64,000 nucleotides of DNA, taken from Trichomonas vaginalis G3 (Eukaryota; Parabasalia; Trichomonadida; Trichomonadidae). A program made the translations under genes and the position numbers. Below are positions 40,503-49,308 of this stretch, piece after piece. Every line of letters begins with the position of its first letter. Position 1 is the first letter of the stretch. Under the pieces are notes generated by a model, which saw only the letters and a program-made list of their open reading frames with translations, was not told the DNA's origin and made no database searches. The DNA is taken from NCBI RefSeq assembly GCF_026262505.1, contig NC_067207.1, positions 6,456,252 through 6,520,251 of the forward strand. Direction: 5' to 3'.

Positions 40503-41537
40503 ATGTCTAAAACAGCACTTTATAATACTAAAACTTTATCAGGAAAAGATGTTATACTTACCAAAACGAGTGTTATTATAGACAATAGACACTACAGATT
40601 TGATAATGAATTCGAAGAAGAAGTTGTTCACATGAGTGCTTCAATTTCTGGCCATTTCATTGCAGTTATCAATACAGCGGGCGAATTGTTTTTAATTACG
40701 ATTGGTGATCAAGATGGTCTATATGTTGATCAAATTTCGCCAGATACAAACTTCAAATACACACAATTTTCATGCAACGAAACAGTTTTATTCGCAATTA
40801 CAAATAACAACATTCTACAGTTTTATAAAGTCTTATTACCCGAATTTCTTTCAGAATTTTTATTTTATACAGAATTTCCAGCGGAATCCTTTACTGTAAT
40901 GGAAGCAAATGGTATCATAAGAATCGCGTATAATACAGAAGATGGACAAAAGTATAAATGTTTCTATTTACCTGATAATTTTAGAGTTAATCCACAAGGA
41001 GCGAAAACATCATTAAAAGAAGCAGACCCTTCATATTTATCATTATTTGAACCAGCTTTACCAACTGTAAATGAAGTTTTTCAAGAAAATGAGGAAGAAG
41101 AAGGTGAAATCGAACAATTAGAGCCAGAATTAACATTAGAAGATGCTGCAAGACAATTATTACTTAAGAACCAACAATTACATCAAAAGCAAAACGAATT
41201 AATGAGTAGAAGAAATCAATTAGCAAATTCTATAAATGAATTGAACAAAAGAGGCAAAAGAATACGTGAAAGAGAAGATGCTGCAAGACAACGCATGCAA
41301 TCATTATATGCGCGTATCCAGAAGCTCATTGAATCAAGAGATAGCTATGGAGATGTAGATTCTTTGACAAATAAATTTGCTCAGTCAGAAAAGAAACTCA
41401 ATGAACTGAATTTGGAGAAATTAAACACTGATGCTGATCCAGATACGATTTGCTTCTTGAGAGCAACTAATTTCCCTGAAAAACTAGATAGAATAGAGAA
41501 GGAGATCAAAAGAAGAATAGAGGAACAAAACCAATAA
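40503..41537 (+). CDS. Beta-propeller-like plus coiled-coil protein, possibly NUP88-like (344 aa)
   Basis: Starts at ATG 40503 (MSKTALYNTKTLSGKDVIL). Residues 1-160 are beta-rich and propeller-like (SISGHFIAVINTAGELFLIT, TVLFAITNNNILQFYKV). A Glu-rich linker (FQENEEEEGEIEQLEPE) follows, then a coiled coil from about 205 (ARQLLLKNQQLHQKQNELMS) to the end (PEKLDRIEKEIKRRIEEQNQ). A propeller followed by C-terminal coiled coil is the layout of NUP88/Nup82 nucleoporins, but the protein is about half their size and I see no diagnostic motif. Treat the nucleoporin idea as weak. Confidence 0.6.
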   Translation: MSKTALYNTKTLSGKDVILTKTSVIIDNRHYRFDNEFEEEVVHMSASISGHFIAVINTAGELFLITIGDQDGLYVDQISPDTNFKYTQFSCNETVLFAITNNNILQFYKVLLPEFLSEFLFYTEFPAESFTVMEANGIIRIAYNTEDGQKYKCFYLPDNFRVNPQGAKTSLKEADPSYLSLFEPALPTVNEVFQENEEEEGEIEQLEPELTLEDAARQLLLKNQQLHQKQNELMSRRNQLANSINELNKRGKRIREREDAARQRMQSLYARIQKLIESRDSYGDVDSLTNKFAQSEKKLNELNLEKLNTDADPDTICFLRATNFPEKLDRIEKEIKRRIEEQNQ

Positions 41538-42040
41538 AGTTTAAATATTATTTGCTTTATATTTAATAAAATATATTATTTTTTTATGAAATTTTCTTAA
41601 GAAATTTATGTAACCATTATATATTCAACGAAAAAATAGTGACTTTTCAAAGGAAGAGATCTAAATGAATAAAAAGAAAAATGAAAATTTATTGTCCATA
41701 CTTTTGTAATAGAATACTATTGTGAAATGATGAGAACTCTTAATTTACTTTTCTTTCCTTACTTTTAACATCTTTGTTCCATTTTGAATTTTATATTGAA
41801 TAAATAATTTAGAAATATTTGTGTAAAAATATTAAAATTATTAATATTTCCTACATTACAATGTAATGATTATTGTCTTGGCCTCTGAATTTGATAATTA
41901 AAGAGAAAATAATCGATAATTATGGGATTCATGGAATAAAATTTGATGTTTTAGTCTTACCAAAGCGAAGTATAGTTGATAGTTCATTTCCATAAAAGTT
42001 TACTTGAAGGACGATTAAAAAAAATAACCGTCTTCATAGA
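41538..42040. other. Intergenic, nothing recognised
   Basis: AT-rich spacer with a few poly-T runs. No gene or repeat was seen. Confidence 0.5.
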
Positions 42041-42718
42041 ATGAATAAACACTCATTTCTTGCTCGTGTCTACCATACAGCCGGTCTCACCACTAAAGCA
42101 GCTGATGAAGTTTCCAAATTAGCTCTTTTACGTGATGCACTTACTCCAGAAGATGAAGCAACAGTCAGTGTTGTTACAAAAGCACGTATTGACCAACTCA
42201 GAAAAGCGCGTCGTATTATTCAAGTTGTTGAAGAACGCGAAGAAAATAAAGGCAAGGTAAACCGTGTTATCTCTCTCCGTGATTTCAAAAATAAAATTGA
42301 GGACGAACTTGCCACCTTATTGAATCAGTTTATTACTGCAATTGATAATGCATTCTTAACAAAACCAACAAGCGAACCATCTCGTATTTTATTCCTTAAG
42401 ATGAAGGCAGATTACTCACGTTATTTAGCCGAAATTTCCAAGATGAACGTCCAGAGTGTCGAAAATGCTTACCAGGTAGCGTATGAAGCTGCTCGCCAGT
42501 CCCTTGGCCCTGCTCATCCACTTAGAACAGGCATTGCTTTGAATTTTTCAGTCTTCTACTATGAAATTCGTGCTAACCGTGAGGCTGCTATCGCTATTGC
42601 TAAGAGTGCTCATGATGAAGGTGCTTCTGCTGCTAAAGTTCTCCAGCAGGAAGATAAAGATGATGCAATGGAAGTTATCAATCTTATTGCACAGAACCTT
42701 AAGAGCTGGACTGCATAA
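42041..42718 (+). CDS. 14-3-3 protein (225 aa)
   Basis: Starts at ATG 42041 (MNKHSFLARVYHTAGLTTKA). Family marks are FLKMKADYSRYLAEI near residue 115-130, with the Arg-Tyr pair that binds phosphoserine, and QVAYEAARQSLGPAHPLRTG followed by IALNFSVFYYEI near 150-180. The basic helix VVTKARIDQLRKARRI replaces the usual NVVGARRxSWR box but keeps basic residues for the phosphate pocket. It is somewhat shorter than most 14-3-3 proteins (about 245 aa), mainly at the acidic C-terminal tail. It would form dimers and bind phosphorylated client proteins in the cytosol. A kinase of the CAMK type is encoded 5 kb downstream, without evidence of a functional link. Confidence 0.9.
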   Translation: MNKHSFLARVYHTAGLTTKAADEVSKLALLRDALTPEDEATVSVVTKARIDQLRKARRIIQVVEEREENKGKVNRVISLRDFKNKIEDELATLLNQFITAIDNAFLTKPTSEPSRILFLKMKADYSRYLAEISKMNVQSVENAYQVAYEAARQSLGPAHPLRTGIALNFSVFYYEIRANREAAIAIAKSAHDEGASAAKVLQQEDKDDAMEVINLIAQNLKSWTA

Positions 42719-43006
42719 AGTTGAAAATTTATTTTTATGATTTAATTTACCAAATTTTTTCTAATTATGATTTCAAATTTTTTCGATTTTAGAATTTTAT
42801 TATTGCTCTTTGAAAAGGAGAAATATCCTCTTTTCCTGGACATTGTTATTTGCAGATTGAAATGACTTGAATTCAAGATTATCAAAATTGAAACGTTATT
42901 TCAGCAGAGTTAGAGATAATTTAATAGGCAAATCTTTTTCCTTTTACTCCAATATTATGATATCAGTTTAGACTTTAGTTCATTATTTTATAAAGTTTTC
43001 AAAGGA

Positions 43007-43789
43007 ATGTTTCTCTTAGTAATATTTTTATCTATGTTATTCGTCGTAACAGCACTATTTATCATCCTTGCAGCGCAGTCGTTCTATAAGATGTATTTCC
43101 CAAAGAAATCTCTATATTTAACTTATCAAGGCGAAAATAATAGTCAAACAGTCAATTTATCGGTCATTTATCATGCCTTTAGTACATTATCATTAATTAG
43201 AGAGCAAATTTCTTGTTTAATTGCCCTTCTAGAAGAAAATTTCCCAGAAGATTTCAAATTTCAAATCATTGCACTTCATGCTCCGGTTTCAATGTTTACA
43301 AAAAAGCAAATGAAAACACTGTTCCCACAAGATAATCGAATTGTTTTTATTGAATCCAAAAATGGAGAATTTGAACATTTTGTTTTAGGATGTGCGAAAT
43401 CCAGTGGATCAATTATTGTCGATTCTAGATATATTGCACAAATGATTGATGTTATTAAGACGAGTGGCACTGATTTCATTGAGTTCCAGGAAAGAATAGT
43501 CGATTCTTTAGTTTACGATCCTGATCCAGTAAGATTTATCAATCCAATAGCTCTTTCTAAGCAAACTGCCAATCAGTTACTTACAAACTTACCTAGTTAT
43601 CCTTACGGTTTTGGATACACTTTATATAACTTAGCGAAAAAGAACAATATTCAAGCAACAATTCACAAATCGAAATATGAATATCACGTTGACTCATTTA
43701 CTGAAATTCTTTTCACAGAACTGTACATTTTCTTCTTAAAACGCTTTTACCCAATGATTGATCCAAGACGTAGTAGCATGTTGTTGTAA
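43007..43789 (+). CDS. Membrane-anchored GT2/ALG5-like protein, degenerate (260 aa)
   Basis: Starts MFLLVIFLSMLFVVTALFII, a single membrane helix, as in ALG5 dolichyl-phosphate glucosyltransferase. The following strand NLSVIYHAFSTLSLIREQIS sits where ALG5 has LSVVIPAYNE, and NGEFEHFVLGCAKSSGSII where it has the NxGKG/A-RxG...A...G segment. The nucleotide-sugar DDGS and DADG motifs are not recognisable (IIALHAPVS, VDSRY). The end (TELYIFFLKRFYPMIDPR) resembles the C-terminal helix of ALG5-like proteins. It may be an inactive or strongly diverged GT2 relative at the ER membrane. An alternative is an unrelated membrane protein. TCATTATTTT 26 bases before the ATG is initiator-like. Confidence 0.5.
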   Translation: MFLLVIFLSMLFVVTALFIILAAQSFYKMYFPKKSLYLTYQGENNSQTVNLSVIYHAFSTLSLIREQISCLIALLEENFPEDFKFQIIALHAPVSMFTKKQMKTLFPQDNRIVFIESKNGEFEHFVLGCAKSSGSIIVDSRYIAQMIDVIKTSGTDFIEFQERIVDSLVYDPDPVRFINPIALSKQTANQLLTNLPSYPYGFGYTLYNLAKKNNIQATIHKSKYEYHVDSFTEILFTELYIFFLKRFYPMIDPRRSSMLL

Positions 43790-44490
43790 TGTTTCTTTTA
43801 AGCATTTTTGGATATCTCAGATTCCGAACAATGAAAAAAATTAAGATTATTTGAAGAAAAATGGAGTTTCGTTTCAAGGAGTTAGTTGTATGATAGATAG
43901 AACTTATAGGATTAAATAAAACATATGTTATAATTTAAAAAAAAAATGTTTAGCGAATCAATTTTTTTTTTTAATTTAGCTTTTTTTTTTCGCAATGCGC
44001 CGTTCTAAGAGCTCTATGATGATGTTCATCGACCATTATGTTCATGAAAATCCGAATTGAAGAAGGAAATTGTTCTTCAATTTTAATAATTTCTATTAAA
44101 TGTTCATTTCTGTTAATTTGTTTGATTAAAGGCGCTCGCAAAATAACCATTAAACCAGTCAATTTTTCAAAGTTCTTGAAAATGAGTAAATTAATTAGAC
44201 TTCAAGCAAAATGAGTAAATAGTAGTTGAATGGTATGGAACAGTGGGCGTGTTCACGGAAGATTTGTTTGATTATTGCATTAATTATTGAAATTAAAAAT
44301 TATTTATTCATTTATTTGTTTTGTATTTTGTACAATGATATTTACACAGCTTTCTAACATGCTTTTTACATTAGCAAACGCTTAATTATGCAGATTGAAG
44401 ATAAGAAAGCAAAGCCAGTCGTAATAAAAATTTTAAGGTTTTTATCTAATCTTGTTTTCGGCATCAATATAGATGATTGCAAAGAAAATA
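43790..44490. other. Intergenic with a possible minus-strand relic
   Basis: Contains poly-A and poly-T runs at 43938-43992. A minus-strand frame at 43971-44162 reads coherently (IKIEEQFPSSIRIFMNIMVD, EHHHRALRTAHCEKKK) but has no ATG at its start and no known family; it may be a gene fragment. Nothing else was recognised. Confidence 0.35.
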
Positions 44491-44910
44491 ATGTTACATA
44501 TTAAGTTCTGTCAAAATGTAAGCTATTGGATTTTTTGAGAGGGAAATAATCGTCAAAGAAGTAAAAAGTGACGCTTTAGGAAATATTATTAGAAATATGA
44601 TAATAAATATATTTGGAAAAAATATGTTTTTTTTCAAAAATTGAAATGTTCATAGAATATTTTGAAATATGTAGGGAATTGAATTCGGTAATATATGATA
44701 AACAGGATTTTTAAATTTCAAGGAAAAATAGCTTTTGTGAATACTTTTGAGAACTCTTCTCAAAGATCATGATTCAAATATATTAAAGAGCCAAAATATT
44801 AGAGATGGGTTCATAATCAAAATTTTACATTTTAATTATTGAGAAAAACGTATTAACCTCAATAAAAAATATCTCAAAGATTAATAGTTAATTTAGGGTT
44901 TCCCAGCTAT

Positions 44911-45104
44911 CTAGAGGGAATTGTTCCTTATGATGTATATATTTATAATGTATGCATCATAAGGAACAATTCCCTCGCTGAAGTGAGAAAACTTGTTCGC
45001 AATTGTTTATCATTTCGAACAAGTTTTCTCGTTTTTAATAACAAACTAAAGGTTATGAGGCACTGATTATATATTAGTGCCTCATAGCCTTTAGTTCCCT
45101 GTAG
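44911..45104. repeat. Three-hairpin foldback array, copy 1
   Basis: Three consecutive long hairpins: arms 44914-44935/44955-44976 (22 bp, perfect), 44985-44999/45016-45030 (15 bp, perfect), and 45044-45064/45076-45096 (21 bp, one mismatch). The whole array begins CTAGAGGGAA and ends TTCCCTGTAG, so its outer ends are also inverted copies. The same ends appear in the three-way junction at 46171-46238. Confidence 0.95.
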
Positions 45105-45461
45105 AAAAGATCGAAATTTTATTGTGATTTTAACTGATCTATATTTCGCTTGCATTATTTGAATCTTTTCTTTTGCATATGTCATTCCTTTCACTTTTCG
45201 AATTTCATTTGCCTGCATGCTTTCTCGTTTTGGTTGAAAATCAACTCAATCTTAAAATGAACTTCTTCATTCTTTACAATAAATTCAATTTTTTTCGAGA
45301 TATATCTTTATCTACCCCTATGTGAGCTGCATATTCTTTCTCGCTAAATTCTTTTGATTCTTTAGAGCTAAAAATCAAGTTTAATAAAAATAATGTTTAT
45401 TCATAATTTTGAAAACCAAATTCAAATTTGAATGAGAATTTTTGAAAAAATATAGAATATT

Positions 45462-46031
45462 TCAATAGTTTGGAATCTCTTCAACTTCCCACTGCTTATT
45501 AACACAATTTTTCCAGAGCGGTTTATCATCCTTGGTCCATTTCTTAAATTTGTTGTAAACCTCTCTTGGAGTGTATGGTCGAACTCCAATTTTTGGATGA
45601 GCGCCATGTGGCATGTCATTGTATTTTTGCCTGAATTCTTCCAATTCCTGATTGATGCTCTCAAATTCTGAAGACTTTGGAGCATTTTTGTCCAGTGATG
45701 GCCAGAGGCGTTCAATTTTGCCATTTTGACGCGGCATGTATGGAGCTGATTTTCTGATTTGAATGTCATAAGTACTCAAAAATTTTGTGAACTCTCCCTC
45801 ATTTTCTTTACCGTTATCTGACCAGAAACAGAAAGGTGCTCCATATTTTTGAACTGTTGCAATTGCCACTTTTGAAGTTTCTGTTGAACTTTTGTTACGA
45901 AGCAATTTCAATGCTAACAAATAACGACTTTTGTCATCAATTATTCCATAAACCGGTAAAGTTTCTGGTTCTTTCAAAAAATGAATATCCACATGCCAGA
46001 TTGTATTTGGAAGAATTGCTTCATAATCCAC
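45462..46031 (-). CDS. rve (DDE) transposase catalytic part, element 2
   Basis: The frame starts at an ATG-less open region and contains the triad IWHVDIHF, FWSDNGKE and PRQNGKIERLW, with 34 residues between the second Asp and the Glu. The tail (FKKWTKDDKPLWKN, EVEEIPNY) is Trp/Lys-rich as in element 1. It is a paralogue of the 23180-23911 protein. N-terminal parts lie upstream at 46927-47370, beyond an inserted element. Confidence 0.75.
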   Translation of the reverse strand: MDYEAILPNTIWHVDIHFLKEPETLPVYGIIDDKSRYLLALKLLRNKSSTETSKVAIATVQKYGAPFCFWSDNGKENEGEFTKFLSTYDIQIRKSAPYMPRQNGKIERLWPSLDKNAPKSSEFESINQELEEFRQKYNDMPHGAHPKIGVRPYTPREVYNKFKKWTKDDKPLWKNCVNKQWEVEEIPNY

Positions 46032-46170
46032 ATAATATGCTTTTGGATTACTTTTATCTTTTTCTTTGTAAATTCCCAGAAATTTTACAACAAACCCAAA
46101 TTTTAGCTAAAAGTGACAGGAAAAAAACGTTTAGTATTAAAAAAAAGACCGATGAGAGCTTCGTTCGAAA

Positions 46171-46238
46171 TATAGAGGGAACTGAGAATGCGCAACCATT
46201 CTCAGGGAATATTGGATGCTATTCCCGTTCCCTCTGTA
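46171..46238. repeat. T-shaped three-way-junction palindrome
   Basis: Outer stem AGAGGGAAC (46174-46182) pairs with GTTCCCTCT (46227-46235). Inside are two further hairpins: TGAGAATG (46183-46190) with CATTCTCA (46197-46204), loop CGCAAC; and GGGAATA (46205-46211) with TATTCCC (46220-46226), loop TTGGATGC. All bases outside the loops are paired with no mismatch, giving a T-shape like the terminal hairpins of parvoviruses, though no parvovirus-like gene is present. The flanks TA-T-AGAGGGAAC and GTTCCCTCTGTA match the ends of the array at 44911-45104. Confidence 0.95.
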
Positions 46239-46280
46239 TGGAAAATTGAGGTTTTCAAAGGGAGTTAAAATAATATCAAA

Positions 46281-46640
46281 TTTATACTAATTTACTTCAA
46301 AATACAAAAGTATTTGACAGCTAAAATTAGTTACTTTAGCAAGCCTATCAATACCCTTTTACGATTATTGCTACTTTTTCGAAATAAAAGTAGAAACAAA
46401 TTTATACTAATTTACTTCAAAATACAAAAGTATTTGACAGCTAAAATTAGTTACTTTAGCAAGCCTATCAATACCCTTTTACGATTATTTCTACTTTTTC
46501 GAAATAAAAGTAGAAACAAATTTATACTAATTTACTTCAAAATACAAAAGTATTTAACAGCTAAAATTAGTTACTTTAGCAAGCCTATCAATACCCTTTT
46601 ACGATTATTGCTACTTTTTCGAAATAAAATAAATTTATTA
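46281..46640. repeat. 120-bp tandem repeat, three copies
   Basis: TTTATACTAATTTACTTCAA starts at 46281, 46401 and 46521, an exact period of 120. Copies differ at only two or three bases. Because 120 is divisible by three, a plus-strand frame stays open (40-residue repeat with YFSKPINTLLRLLLLFRNKS), but I regard this as chance without further support. Confidence 0.95.
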
Positions 46641-46730
46641 TCAAAAACCTTTTTTTTCTTAGTAAAAATAAACGAAATTTTTTACCTTATGAACTTTTGA
46701 TGGAAATATGCAAATTTAAAATAATAAAGA

Positions 46731-46856
46731 AAGCCGCGAGCGAAGCGATCGGCTTAGTTCGAAGATTTTGATTCAAATCTTTGCTGATCTGTAATTCGCG
46801 GAAGCCGCGAGCGAATCGAGCGGCTTAGGTCTAAGATTTTGATTCAAATCTTTGCT
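46731..46856. repeat. Two GC-rich hairpin repeats, 71-bp period
   Basis: AAGCCGCGAGCGAA begins at 46731 and 46802. Each copy contains AGCCG...CGGCT inverted halves and a near-palindrome AAGATTTTGATTCAAATCTT. The GC-rich stems stand out from the AT-rich surroundings. Confidence 0.85.
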
Positions 46857-46926
46857 TATATTCCTTAAATTCTTTATGAAACTCGCAACAGTTCCATAAA
46901 AAATTTTAAATTCTAAAGTGTCGAAA

Positions 46927-47370
46927 TTACCGATCGGTAATCACACCCTTCACAGATGTGTCACTTTTTACAGGTGTGTCACTTTTAGCTAAAATTACCC
47001 CTACTCGAAATTTTGCTGCCTTAATAACTGCATTGTAACTGATTTGAAATTGTTTTGGATTCATATTGAGAGTCCAATACAATTTTTGAACCCCACATTT
47101 GTAATTTTCATAAGAATTCTGAACCTTCAAAATTAATTCTGGAGTTAATTCCTCTTGTGGGGGACCACTTTTAATTTTTGGTGTACCACCGATTTCTTTG
47201 AATGCTTTTTTGAGAGTATTTCTTGAAATTTGTTTGAAAATTGTATCATTTTGATAAGAATATGGAACTTTTTTCAAAACTGTTGCGTAAGTTAACTCAC
47301 CACTTTCAAGTTTTTCATACATATATCTTACCCATTCATTTGGAATACGAGGTCTCGAGTTTTCGTTCAT
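46927..47370 (-). CDS. N-terminal part of element 2 transposase
   Basis: Starts with an ATG at 47368-47370 (MNENSRPRIPNEWVRYMYEK). Residues 5-65 look like a helix-turn-helix DNA-binding region (KQISRNTLKKAFKEIGGTP), and 75-115 form a second helical block (LILKVQNSYENYKCGVQKLY). Its last part runs into the nested insertion. It corresponds to the N-terminal part at 22980 in element 1. Confidence 0.6.
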   Translation of the reverse strand: MNENSRPRIPNEWVRYMYEKLESGELTYATVLKKVPYSYQNDTIFKQISRNTLKKAFKEIGGTPKIKSGPPQEELTPELILKVQNSYENYKCGVQKLYWTLNMNPKQFQISYNAVIKAAKFRVGVILAKSDTPVKSDTSVKGVITDR

Positions 47371-47666
47371 TTTTTTACTTTACAACACTGTTTATTTTTC
47401 AGAATTTTTAAATTTGAAAAAATCCATTTTATATCTGATACATAATATATTATTTTTCAATCAAAATATTTTGATTATCATCTCAAAAGTGTTCTCAAAA
47501 CCTAGTTTTTCTTATTTTGGATAATCTTAATATTTATATTATTATAAACTAATTGAACACCATATGTTTTTGTATACTTTTACAAAAAAAATTGATAGAT
47601 TTGTGATACTTCCCCCGACGATAGAATTGAATAGCTTACATTTTGACAGAACTTAATATGGAACAT

Positions 47667-47913
47667 AATAGAATAATTTTATGAAAAATTCACAAAACTG
47701 TGGAATGATTTTGTAAACTTCGCAATTCCTCTCAAAATTTTGTGTGCATATTCTAATCATTTGAGAGACGATAATTTGGCAAGTAATGACATTTGTGAGA
47801 ATATTAATGCTGTACCATTTTCTCCAAAAATAAATTACGTCACTTTTCTATTTTTCTTTTGATTTACGGTTAGTTTGAAATTGTATTTTTCTCCTTTACA
47901 CAGGATTACATCT
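47667..47913. promoter_or_regulatory. Upstream region of the kinase gene
   Basis: AT-rich spacer. TCACTTTTC at 47840-47848 is initiator-like but lies 65 bases before the ATG, further than usual, so its role is doubtful. Confidence 0.3.
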
Positions 47914-48843
47914 ATGCGTCCTCAAATTCCTGGATATTCAATCGGGAAATCCCTGGGCCGTGGTGCATTTGCCTCAGTTTGGATTGCAGTAGATCAAAAG
48001 ACAGGTCATAGATTTGCATGTAAGAGTATTCATAAAGATAACTCGATGTCTGCAGATTATAAAAATATAAAGCAAGAGATTGAAGCATTGAAATCACTTC
48101 ACCATCCGAACGTCATCTCATATTACGGATTATATGAATCTACGACTTCAATAAATATTCTCATGGAATTATGCGAAGAAGGAACTCTAGAAGATCTCAT
48201 AGTTAAAAGACATCGTTTACAAGAATCATTAGCGCAAATAATATTCAAACAGATTATAGTTGCTCTAAATTTCTGCCACGAAAAGGGATTTGCTCATCGC
48301 GATCTCAAACCATCTAATATACTCATTTCCGATCTTCCGAGCATCAGATTGTCCGATTTTGGCGTTTCTGGATCAATTTCCGGAAATGGTCTAATGAGCA
48401 CAATCTGCGGAACTGTGTACTATACTGCACCAGAGTGTGCCTCTGGACATTACAATGGTCAGCAGGCAGATATGTGGAGCTGTGGAGTTGTTTTATATGT
48501 AATGATTACAGGAAAATTACCATGGGATTCAAAGATGCAAGGCGATTTACGTATGAAAATGGAAAAGGGTGTTGATGAAGTACCTGGTATCTCAGACGAA
48601 TGCAATCAACTCATCAAAATGCTGCTAAATATTGATCCTGACCAAAGACCAACAGCAAGAGATGTTCTAACTGGTCCATGGCTATCTACATCCCCTGATA
48701 AACTTCTTTCGAAGAATTATCAGCTTCAGAAGCCTAAAACCACTTCATCTATTCTCAGACAGATGGTTGATTCCGGAAGAAAAGGTTCTCACGAGGGAAC
48801 TCGAAATAAGGCGAAGCTATCAATGAGCTTCGAATTACTATAG
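47914..48843 (+). CDS. CAMK-like protein serine/threonine kinase (309 aa)
   Basis: The ATG at 47914 begins MRPQIPGYSIGKSLGRGAFA. The full kinase domain is present: glycine loop GRGAFASV (residues 14-21), the lysine of FACKSI, the alphaC Glu in KQEIEALKSL, the catalytic loop HRDLKPSN near 127, DFG near 148, and CGTVYYTAPE before DMWSCGVVLYVMITGKLPW. The APE form and the GxLPW motif point to the CAMK/AMPK-like group, very expanded in trichomonads. A 45-residue Ser/Lys-rich C-terminal tail (SILRQMVDSGRKGSHEG) has no known domain. It is likely an active cytosolic kinase with unknown substrate. Confidence 0.9.
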   Translation: MRPQIPGYSIGKSLGRGAFASVWIAVDQKTGHRFACKSIHKDNSMSADYKNIKQEIEALKSLHHPNVISYYGLYESTTSINILMELCEEGTLEDLIVKRHRLQESLAQIIFKQIIVALNFCHEKGFAHRDLKPSNILISDLPSIRLSDFGVSGSISGNGLMSTICGTVYYTAPECASGHYNGQQADMWSCGVVLYVMITGKLPWDSKMQGDLRMKMEKGVDEVPGISDECNQLIKMLLNIDPDQRPTARDVLTGPWLSTSPDKLLSKNYQLQKPKTTSSILRQMVDSGRKGSHEGTRNKAKLSMSFELL

Positions 48844-49308
48844 ATTGTTTGTTTTGAAAATTTATTAAATTATTTTGTTTGAATAGTTTATATGTAATTA
48901 ACTCTTTCACAAATCCCCATTTTTCATGGAAAGATCCAATTTTGAATTGTTTATTAGATGTTGAAAATAAAATTTTGTAAAAAAGATGGTTTACGTCTGA
49001 TGGCTTGATTTGTAAAATGTATGTATTTAATTACTTGTTTACGTAATACGTCAAACATACGAATATTTATGATCATAAAAAATATTTAATGGTTGATCAA
49101 AACTATTTCGTTTTTTCGGATTAATTATGAGTAATGATCATGAATAAAATACTAAAAATGTTGTATCTTGATAAAACGAAATTTTGAAAAATGAAATTTT
49201 GTAAAAATCCACAAATGGATGAATGAAATAGCATAACAATATATCACCTAAACTATAAATTGTATCAAAATATAGTTTTTGTTTCGAAATATAATATTCG
49301 AAATGTAA
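48844..49308. other. Intergenic between convergent genes
   Basis: AT-rich; no gene, RNA or notable repeat was recognised. Confidence 0.5.

Larger units (their letters stand above)
46111..46984. mobile_element. Nested insertion inside rve element 2
   Basis: The left junction reads TTTTAGCTAAAAGTGACAG (46101-46119) and the right junction GTGTCACTTTTAGCTAAAA (46976-46994), exact inverted copies. The palindrome TTTTAGCTAAAA may be the duplicated target, with AAGTGACA as the terminal repeat. The interior holds the three-way-junction palindrome, the 120-bp tandem repeat and two GC-rich hairpin repeats, and no transposase. It is a non-autonomous element. Confidence 0.6.
44491..47666 (-). mobile_element. 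rve-type DNA transposon, element 2, with 35-bp TIRs
   Basis: Inverted ends match over about 35 bases: 44491-44525 (with CATATTAAGTTCTGTCAAAA and TGTAAGCTAT) and 47631-47666, with one mismatch. Inside, on the minus strand, are an N-terminal helix-turn-helix-like gene part (46927-47370) and an rve catalytic part (45462-46031). Between these sits another insertion (about 46111-46984) with its own inverted ends. The left portion carries a foldback array. The layout is that of a single-gene DNA transposon; it looks broken and is not expected to be autonomous. Total length is about 3.2 kb. No clear target-site duplication was identified. Confidence 0.8.

Noticed and set aside
46171-46238. Parvovirus-like inverted terminal repeat
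   Set aside because: The shape is similar, but there is no Rep- or capsid-type gene nearby and the flanks are those of the foldback family.
46314-46700. 128-codon frame over the 120-bp tandem repeats
   Set aside because: It is open only because the repeat length is a multiple of three; no start context or family. Kept as a repeat, noted as a finding.
46731-46856. tRNA-like genes in the GC-rich hairpin repeats
   Set aside because: Stems do not fit a cloverleaf and no T-loop TTCRA context is present.
47880-47914. Intron 3' end (TACACAG) before the kinase ATG
   Set aside because: It lacks the ACTAACACACAG motif required in trichomonads, and no matching 5' site GTATGT was found upstream.
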